A stretch of DNA of 64,000 nt. It comes from Hemicordylus capensis. Taxonomy: Eukaryota; Chordata; Lepidosauria; Squamata; Cordylidae. A program made the position numbers and the translations under genes. Below the pieces are notes generated by a model. The model was not told the DNA's origin. It saw only the letters and a list, made by a program, of their open reading frames with translations, and searched no databases. Below are positions 56,945 through 64,000 of this stretch, piece after piece. The DNA lies in the NCBI RefSeq assembly GCF_027244095.1, contig NC_069659.1, positions 45,062,001 to 45,126,000 of the forward strand. Direction: 5' to 3'. Within the stretch, counting starts at the first letter, position 1, and each line of letters starts with the position of its first letter.

Positions 56945-57174
56945 GCCCCATTCAGATGTCCCCCCTAAACCATTCGTGGTTACAGCACTAAAAGCAGGCA
57001 GGAAGTCTCACCCTGGCACTGTCATTTACTTTCTCTCTGCAGATGACTGCCACTGTACCTGTGAGTAGCTAGAAAGAGGGGGTGAGTGACAGCATTGGGG
57101 CGGGACTTCCTACCCACTTTTGGTGCTGTAACTGTGAGTAGTTTGCGGGGGGTGGGTGGGCATCTGAATGGGGC
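56945..57174. mobile_element. Palindromic MITE with ~75-bp inverted ends
   Basis: The left end GCCCCATTCAGATGTCCC pairs with the right end GGGCATCTGAATGGGGC. The inversion continues through GTGGTTACAGCACTAAAAGC-type / TTTTGGTGCTGTAACTGTGA and GGAAGTC / GACTTCC. 230 bp. Target duplication is uncertain. Confidence 0.8.
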
Positions 57175-57177
57175 TCA

Positions 57178-57370
57178 AGGTGTACAAGTGTATAGAAGTC
57201 TGCATACTTGTGTGTGCCTTTGTGTGAATGACCGGGCCTGGATTTATTTGAAAAGCAAACCTGGATACAGGCCCCTCAAATGCAGGCTGCAGATAGGAAG
57301 TATACTGTACTGTGTGGATATCTGTACCTGTGTATACTATACATTTGTAGGAATGTTGAACATAGCACGT
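57178..57370. repeat. Unclassified repeat, related to 21240-21450
   Basis: Shares the order TACAGGC-CC-TCAAATGC, AGATAGGAAGTATACTGTA and GGAATGTTGAACAT with 21240-21450. Confidence 0.4.
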
Positions 57371-58141
57371 GGCAGGGTTAAAATGTCTGCTCCCCCTTTT
57401 TACTGCCTCATTCTGCGATGGTGAAAATAGAAGCCATTTTGGTGTGTATTTGAGAGGAGTATGACATTCAGGGATTGGAGATGAGGAATTCCTCTTGGAT
57501 GCAACAAGCTGGTGACCACCAATTTCCCGAACCAAATCTCCCTTTGCACAATGCTATGACATGAGGGAGTGTGCACAGAGAGGGATTCTGTGGGGCAACA
57601 TGGCAGCTGCCAAGATAAATTGCTTCTGCCACCATTGCAAAGAGTTTCTGGCGCTTCATACCTCAAATCACAGATGGTGACAGAAGAAGGGAGAAGGATT
57701 CCTCCCCTCCTCCCATTTTGCTGCTGGAAGTGACTGCCAGTTTCCACTGGAAAGTTCTGAAGACAGCTTTCAGCTCAGTCCTACTGGATGGTAATGGGCT
57801 GGGCTGGACCAAAGGTAGGGTTGTTAACTGCCCCCCACTCGCCTTATACTTTTAACAGCAGTCTGCAGTATATTTGCAGGTGATAGTGCTCCTCCCATGA
57901 AGTGCTTCACTTTCTGATTCCTGCATATCCAAGCTGCTAGAAAGGATGCAGGAGCAGGACTGTGGAATTACTGCCCTCTAGCTAGATCATATAACCCAAG
58001 CGTATTATGTCAGTGAAAACTGCTCCACTGAGCTGAAGGTAGGTTGCCACCTCCCCACCGCCACCCCAGCTTCCTAGAAGGGTACCTGCTTCTTTAACTG
58101 ATGATGGCCTGTAACTTGGAATGCGGAGAGCTGTATATACA
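57371..58141. other. Intergenic DNA, no gene seen
   Basis: A minus-strand open frame of about 115 codons (57747-57400) has no family similarity and no splice context, so I do not call it. Confidence 0.5.
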
Positions 58142-58149
58142 GACTTCCC

Positions 58150-58335
58150 CAGGCTTGGACTGGCCCATAGGGCAACAGGGCATATTCCCACTGCGCCCCA
58201 CCTGCAGGGCGGCCTGAGCCCCATCGCACTCGACAACAGTGAATACTTCTACCCTTAAGTACCCATTCTGCTCAAAACCCCGCACCCTCCCCACTTACAT
58301 ATCCACCGCCATTCAGTGCCCCCAGTCTAGCCCTG
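58150..58335. mobile_element. Short hAT-type MITE, 7/8 duplication
   Basis: 186 bp, starting CAGGCTTGGACTGGCCC and ending CCCCCAGTCTAGCCCTG. The flanks are GACTTCCC (58142-58149) and GACTACCC (58336-58343). Confidence 0.82.
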
Positions 58336-58539
58336 GACTACCCTCGTTCAAAAGGTCTGACCCCTTTTCCAGTCCAATCTAGCCCCCTTTGAGCAGGGCC
58401 TCACTTGAAATAAAAGGCTGAGCATCAAACAAAACAAACACAAACACTTTGCCTTGGGGTAGTTCACAGGTAGCAGGGAGGGCTCACTTCCACAACTGGT
58501 GCATACACTTCAATATTTACACTTCAACATATATTTTAG

Positions 58540-58673
58540 CTTAAAATGTCGGTGGAGTCAGACCAGTGGTCCATCTAGCTCAGGCCTTCTCAACTTTGCC
58601 TCCCAGCTGTTTTTGGACTACAACTCCCATAATCCCCAGCCACAGTGGCCAATAGCCAGGGGTTATGGGAGTT
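58540..58673. repeat. SINE tail fragment followed by hAT-like fragment
   Basis: 58551-58584 (GTGGAGTCAGACCAGTGGTCC) is a reverse SINE tail. 58582-58673 (CAGGCCTTCTCAACTTTGCC, GGACTACAACTCCCATAATC) is a hAT-like piece cut by the CR1 3' end. Confidence 0.6.
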
Positions 58674-61600
58674 AAGAACATAAGAACAGCCCTGCTGGAT
58701 CAGGCCCAAGACCCATCTAGTCCAGCATCCTGTTTCACACAGTGGCCCACCAGATGCCGCTGAAAGCCTACAGGCAGGAGTTGAGAGCATGCCCTCTCTC
58801 CTGCTGTTACTCCCCTGAAACTAGTACTCAGAGGCATCCTGCCTTTGAGGCTGGAGATGGCCTATAGCCCTCCAACTAGTAGCTGTTGATCGAACTCTCC
58901 TCCATGTTTTCCAGACTCCTCTTAAAGCCATCCAGGTTGTTGGCTGTCACCACATCTTGTGGCAGAGAATTCCACAAGTTGATTATGCGTTGTGCGAAAA
59001 AGTACTTCTGTTTGTTGGTCCTAAATTTCCTGGCAATCAGTTTCATGGGATGACCCCTGATTCTAGTGTTATGTGAGAGGGAGAAGAATTTCTCTCTAGC
59101 CACTTTCTCCACACCATGCATGATTTTATAGACCTCTATCATGTTTCCCCGCAGTCGGCTTTTTTCTAAACTAAAAAGCCCCAGGTGTTGTAGCCTTGCC
59201 TCATAAGAAAGGTGCTCTAGGTCCCTGATCATCTTGGTTGTGGTTGCCCTCTTCCACACTTTTTACAGTGCTACAATGTCCTTTTTTAGATGTGGTGACC
59301 AGAATTGTACGCAGTACTCCAAGTGTGGCCGCACCATAGTTTTGTATAAGGGCATTACACAGAAATATTAGCAGTTTTATCTTCAATCCCCTTTCTAATG
59401 ATCCCTAGCATGGAATTTGCCTTTTTCACAGCTGCCGCACATTGAGTCGACACTTTCAACGAGCTGTCCACCACAACACTCTCCTGGTCAGTTACTGACA
59501 GCTCAGATCCCTTCAACGTATACTTGAAGTTGTGATTTTTCGTCTCAACGTGCATTGCTTTACACTTGCCAACACTGAACTGCATTTGCCATTTTGCCGC
59601 CCACTCACCCAGGTTGGAGAGATCCTTTTGGAGCTGCTCACAATCCGTTTTGGATTTCACTACCCAAAAGAGTTTGATATCATCTGCAAATCTGGCCTCT
59701 TCACTGCTTACCCCTACTTCTAGATCATTTATGAATAAATTAAAAAGCACCGGTCCCAGTATAGATCTCTGGGAGACCCCACTTTTTATTTTCCTCCATT
59801 GTGAAAACTCTCCATTTATACCTACTGTCTGTTTCCTGTCTTTCAACCAGTTAGCAATCCTCACATGTACTTGTCCCCTTATCCCATGACTGCTAAGTTT
59901 TCTCAGGAGTCTTTGATCTGGAACTTTGTCGAAAGCTTTTTGGATGTCCAGGTATTCTATTTCAGCGGTATCACCTTGATCCACATACTTGTTGACACTC
60001 TCAAAGAAGTCCAAAAGGTTGGTGAGGCAAGATTTACCTTTGCAGAAGCCATGCTGGCTCACTCCCAGCAGGGCCTGTTCTTCTAGGTGCTTTACAATTT
60101 TATCCTTGAGGATGCTTTCCATCAATTTGCCTGGAACGGACATTAGGCTAACCGGCCTGTAATTTCCCGGATCGCCCCTGGATCCCTTTTTGAGAATCGG
60201 TGTTACATTTCAGTTTTTTCAGACATTTTAGAACATCATCTCTTGTCACTTCTATCTGACTCAGTTCATCAGCCTCCATCCCTGAAAAGCCTGGTTAAGG
60301 AAGAGGTATATGCTCAGTATCCTCTGCCGTGAAGACAGACGCAAAGAACTCATTTAGCTTTTCTGCAACCTCCATATCCTCCTTAATAATCCCTTTCATT
60401 CCCTCATTGTCTAATGGCCCAACTGCCTCCCTGGCAGGTTTCCTGCAGCTAATGTATTTAAAGAAGTTTTTGTTATTCCCCTTGATGCTTAGCTAAATGT
60501 TCCTCAAACTCTCTTTTTGCCTCCCTTATTGTCACCTTGCATTTCTTTTGCCAGAGTTTGTGTTCCTTTCTGTTCTCTTAATTTGGACAGACCTCCCAAT
60601 TTTGGAAAGAAGTCTTCTTCCCTTTTATGGCTTCCTGGATGTTACCTGTTAGCTATGCTGGCATCTTCCTGGACTTAGTGGTACCTTTCCTCCTTTTGGG
60701 TATACAATCTAACTGGGCTTCTAGTATTGTGGTTTTGAGTAAACTCCATGCATTCCGGAGTGAAGTGACTCTCCTGATTTTCCCTTTCAGCTTTCTTTTC
60801 ACCATACTCCTCATTTTGGAGAAGTTTCCTCTTCTGAAATTCAAAGTGTCTGTGTTAGACTTCCTTGGTGATTCTCTCCCCAGATGTATGCTGAATTTGT
60901 ACTATGGTCACAGTATTCACACTATGGTCACTGTTCCCTAAAGGGTCGATGACACTGGCATCACACACCAGATTCTGGGTGCTGCTAAGGATTAAGTCCA
61001 AGGTGAGCTTCTCTCTGGTTGGTTCCAAGACCAGCTGTTCTAGGGCACAATCATTCAGTGTGTCTAGAAATTTGACCTCTTTGTCATTACCTGATTGTGA
61101 ATTTACCCAGTCTATGTGCGGGTGATTGAAGTCACTCATTATTACTTCCCTGCCCCTCCTTGATGCCTCCCTGATTTCCTCCTGCAACTCCCAGTCACTG
61201 TCAGTGTTTTGTTCCGGAGGGCGATAGCACGACCTCAGTAGCACATTTCCTTTCAGGCCTTGTATTGTCACCCACAGGGTTTCTGTGGAGGACTCCAGTC
61301 CACCTAGGTTCTCTAGCTTGTTAGATTCTACTCCTTTTTTAAACATACAGTGCTACTCCACCTCCAAGGCGCCCCTCCCTGTCCTTTCTATAGAGTTTGT
61401 ACCCAGGGAGAACAGTGTCCCACTGGTTCACACTGTTCCGCCATGTTTCTGTTATGCCCACTATATCCATTCCTTTGTTAGCAACCAAGCACTCCAGCTC
61501 ACCCATCTTGGCTCGGAGGCTTCTGGCATTGGCATATAAGCACCTATATGCTGAATCTCTTACCTGGTGTCTGCTATCTTTCTTTTGACCTTCTGACCAG

Positions 61601-61700
61601 CTGACACAGACTTCTGTCTGCTCTTTATGTAGTTCTGCTCTGTCCCCTTCTGTTTTATCTGAATCCTTTGTACCCTCGCACTTTAAGGGATGGCATTTGC
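58674..61700 (-). repeat. CR1 LINE with endonuclease and RT, inactive
   Basis: A CR1-clade element on the minus strand, nearly complete for ORF2. From the 5' side: an endonuclease part (61346-60855) with MSDFNHPHIDWVNSQS, DLILSSTQNLVCD and GNSDHS; a linker region with stops; RT (60143-59355) with GFCKGKSCLTNLLDF, YLDIQKAFDKVP, SGVSQRSILGPVLFNLFIND and the catalytic FADDIKLF; and a C-terminal part (59259-58876) with MIRDLEHLSYEARLQHLGLF. The 3' UTR ends in TTCTTATGTTCTTA at 58674. It is broken by several frameshifts and stops (for example between 59355 and 59259, and between 60143 and 60653). It ends in the same sequence as the copies at 48318 and 18925. Confidence 0.93.
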
Positions 61701-61737
61701 CAAACTGGATACTGCCCAGCTACTGCCAGCCAACATG

Positions 61738-61898
61738 CGTAGAAGGGCTGAAGTTGAGCAGCTCTAGCTCAATATCACACTGAGCAGGCAGCAACTCTCC
61801 AGGATTTTAGAGAGGATCTACTTGGACACACCAGGGATTGAATTGGGGGGGGGGGCTTTTTCATGCAAACCATATGCTCTGCCCTAGAGCTAAGCCCT
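61738..61898 (-). repeat. tRNA-headed SINE, reverse, diverged
   Basis: CAGGCAGCAACTCTCCAGGA, CCAGGGATTGAATTGG (box B complement) and CATGCAAACCATATGCTCTG, then GAGCTAAGCCCTT. It abuts the CR1 5' side. A G-run lies at 61845-61855. Confidence 0.72.
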
Positions 61899-61899
61899 T

Positions 61900-62935
61900 T
61901 TGTATTCTATCAAGTAATCCTTTATGTTTTGTTGTTTAGAAGCTTGTCTCAGTGGGGAACTTGTACAGAGTTGGGGGGGGAGGGGGGTTAAGTCAGAAAG
62001 GAAAAGAGAGAGAAAGGATAAGGAGAAAATGGAGTTGTTTCTGGATAAACTCTTAGTGTGTGTAGGATTTAAGCCTTTATTTTTGCTTGGGCAAGAAGGT
62101 AGCAGTGGAGGAAGGACTGGAAGGGAAAGGAGAAGCTGCACTCTAAACTTCAGCTTTTTAACTCATTCCTATCAAACTGCCCCCCCCCCCACATACATAC
62201 ACCAAATTCCACAACCCTCAAGATTTTTCAAGAATTTGACAGAAATGCTCAAAAAGCCCAGATGTCGGTGAGCTGAACTGAACGGACATGGCATTACCTT
62301 TAACAGCTGCATGGCAGGCAGAAATTGAACAGGTGCAGCCTTTACCAGCATGGAGATGCAGTGAAGGGAAGGGCTGAATCTGCTAGTTAGAAAGCTGGCT
62401 AGAAAATGGACTTGAATACATTTCTTTCCCACCTCCTCCTCCACATGTACTGCAGCAAATCTCTACGAAAGGTCACAGCCTACACTGTGGGAAATGTCTA
62501 ACAAAGCATGCAGCAAACTCAGGGATGACTCCACATCATCTTAGTATTATTGGTAGGAGAAAGGATTGGGGTGGAAACACTCAACCTGTTCAACTGTCTT
62601 CTGTAGAAATGAAAAAGAGGGTTTTAAAACAGCTGAAAACAGCCTCGTGAGTTATTTTACTTCACCAGTGTTACCTGTTTCACCGTGACACTTCCTCCTG
62701 ACAGCTGCCACTTCTCCCCAGAACAATATGACATGACATGATGGTATCACATTACTTGGAGGGGGGGGATTTTGGGGGGAAATTGGCAGCTGCTGGCCAA
62801 TGAGAGAGATGCTGTAGGCAGTGCACATTATATACCCCAGTTTTGTGCCCTCTGGAAAAAATCCAAAATGGCCACTTTGTTTTTGCCACTTGCATATAGG
62901 TAGGTGTTGAAAATGAGGCGGCAGCACTTCAGCTC
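61900..62935. other. Intergenic DNA of single-copy character
   Basis: No repeat of the window's families and no exon recognised. It contains a GA-rich stretch (61975-62040). Confidence 0.45.
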
Positions 62936-62937
62936 AT

Positions 62938-63590
62938 AGGAACATAGGAAGCTGCCATATACTGGGGCTATTCTCACGACCAACAAAAATCGGGCTAGCA
63001 GAGGCTAGCCCGATTTCTGTTGGTCGTCAGAACCACCGGGCTCACAGCTGAGCCTGGTGGTTCTGGAGCGGCTAACCCGCTCCTGTAGCCCACCCCTTAG
63101 CCCGGGTTTGCGGAGCGAGCGCTCCACAAACCCGGGCTATCTGCTCATGAGTAGCCGCAGCTACTCGCGAGTAGATCCCTGGCCGGGAGGCTTAAAAGCA
63201 TCCTCCCGGCTCGGGGGTCTCCCCAGTATGCCCTGCACACTCATGCAGGGCATATTGGGGCTTCCGGGGGCCATGCGGCCCCCGAGCTCCCCAGCCCCCA
63301 CCGGCTCCGGCAATTGTGTGGGCGGCTGATTTGGCCGCCCAGGGCTCCCTCCCCGCTCCCTTCCCCAAACTGGGTCTCACGGATCATGAGACCCGGTCCA
63401 CTGAGTCAGACCACTGGTCCATCTAGCTCAGTATTGTCTTCACAGACTGGCAGCGGCTTCTCCAAGGTTGCAGGCAGGAATCTCTCTCAGCCCTATCTTG
63501 GAGATGCTGCCAGGGAGGGAACTTGGAACCTTCTGCTCTTCCCAGAGTGGCTCCATCCCCTAAGGGGAAGATCTTATAGTGCTGACACAT
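62938..63590 (-). repeat. 5S-headed SINE family, reverse, split by MITE
   Basis: 62938-62963 (GGAACATAGGAAGCTGCCAT) and 63400-63590 (GACTGGCAGCGGCTTCTCCA, CCCTATCTTGGAGATGC, CATCCCCTAAGGGGAAGATC) join across the insertion at 62964-63399. The 5S-like head itself is cut off at about 63590 by another element. Confidence 0.85.
62964..63399. mobile_element. MITE of the 3-bp-duplication family inside SINE, copy with ACT
   Basis: 436 bp, starting GGGGCTATTCTCACGACC and ending ATCATGAGACCCGGTCC. ACT is on both sides (62961-62963, 63400-63402), and removing the element restores the SINE phrase 'catatactgagtcagacc'. It has a left hairpin AAAAATCGGGCTAGCAGAGG and CTAGCCCGATTTCTG. Confidence 0.93.
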
Positions 63591-63591
63591 A

Positions 63592-64000
63592 TAAAAGCGA
63601 TCTTCATGATCGTGTGAGGAGGCTACCCCCTTATGCAGGGAGAAAGCCTGAAAGCACTTATGTCCCCACAGATTATCGCAGCCAGGGCTCTGCATAGGGG
63701 GATCGGCAGTGCAGATGAGGGACAGATCTCCTGCTATCTGCCTGCACCTCACCGGCAACTCTGGGGGTCGGGCAAAGGGATGCGCTGCCGCATGGAGGTC
63801 CACCCCCTGGAGCCCCAGTAATGCACCGCACCAAGTGTATTTCTGGGAGCCCCCACCCGAGTGTGTCTGCTATGGCTGCAAGCAGCCGCGACAGACACAC
63901 AATCATTTAACCCATTTTGTGGGGCGCGCTCGCACCCAAGACCCGGGTTAAGCAGTGGGCTCCATAAGCAGGCTTGCTGCCTAGTCACTGCCGGGAGCCA
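63592..64000. mobile_element. Possible further MITE, runs off window end
   Basis: Begins GCGATCTTCATGATCGTGTG (self-complementary) in the 5S-headed SINE and contains CATTTTGTGGGGCGCGCTCG and CCCGGGTTAAGCAGTGGGC, reminiscent of the 3-bp-duplication family. Only one end is in the window. Confidence 0.45.

Noticed and set aside
59355-60143. 262-codon frame as a host gene
   Set aside because: It is CR1 reverse transcriptase (FADD motif), with upstream and downstream CR1 parts in broken frames.
1-64000. CRISPR array, bacterial operon, retrovirus, LTR element or Polinton
   Set aside because: No regularly spaced repeats with unique spacers, no long terminal repeats, and no gag, env or capsid-like frames were seen; all reverse transcriptase traces are LINE-type.

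Overview
The window reads as nuclear DNA of a squamate reptile (lizard or snake). It holds two recognisable vertebrate genes with GT-AG introns. The remainder is mostly interspersed repeats of squamate type: Sauria SINEs with a BovB-like tail, tRNA- and 5S-rRNA-headed SINEs, L2 and CR1 LINEs, and many short hAT-like and other non-autonomous DNA transposons. There is no bacterial-style gene organisation, no CRISPR array and no recognisable retrovirus or other virus-like element.

Genes. Positions 1-1244 (+) are the 3' coding end of the last exon of ARHGAP31 (CdGAP, a Rac1/Cdc42 GTPase-activating protein), followed by its presumed 3' UTR. Facing it on the minus strand is UPK1B (uroplakin Ib, a tetraspanin). 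Seven coding exons lie between 29662 and 17056, all with canonical, phase-0 splice junctions, and they encode a complete 260-residue protein. A splice acceptor just upstream of the start codon shows that at least one more non-coding 5' exon exists; I could not locate it or its promoter. The 3' UTR runs to a poly(A) signal near 15718.

Layout. 1-6 kb: end of ARHGAP31 and convergent intergenic DNA. 6-15.4 kb: intergenic repeats, including a composite 3.1-kb hAT-like element. 15.7-29.7 kb: UPK1B, whose introns carry SINEs, hAT elements and L2 pieces, some within about 50 bp of splice sites. 29.7-64 kb: no protein-coding exon recognised. This part holds a 3-kb L2 (38.3-41.3 kb), a second L2 (44.5-45.5 kb), a 5'-truncated CR1 (48.3-50.3 kb), a longer CR1 (58.7-61.7 kb), a SINE split by a 2.3-kb insertion (51.1-53.7 kb) and many MITEs.

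The most informative structures are the nested insertions. Perfect or near-perfect 8-bp target duplications delimit at least ten hAT-type elements. A second family, with termini like GGGGCTATTCTCACGATC, repeatedly shows 3-bp duplications (ATT, AAT, ACA, ACT) and has six or more copies here. The nesting gives a relative order: L2, CR1 and SINEs first, then hAT and 3-bp-duplication elements. I found no previously undescribed functional system. The candidates for a second look are this MITE family, a GC-rich foldback hAT (34.5-35.2 kb), the SINE carrying a 5S rRNA head, the loss of the conserved N-glycosylation site in uroplakin Ib, and the ARHGAP31/UPK1B gene order.
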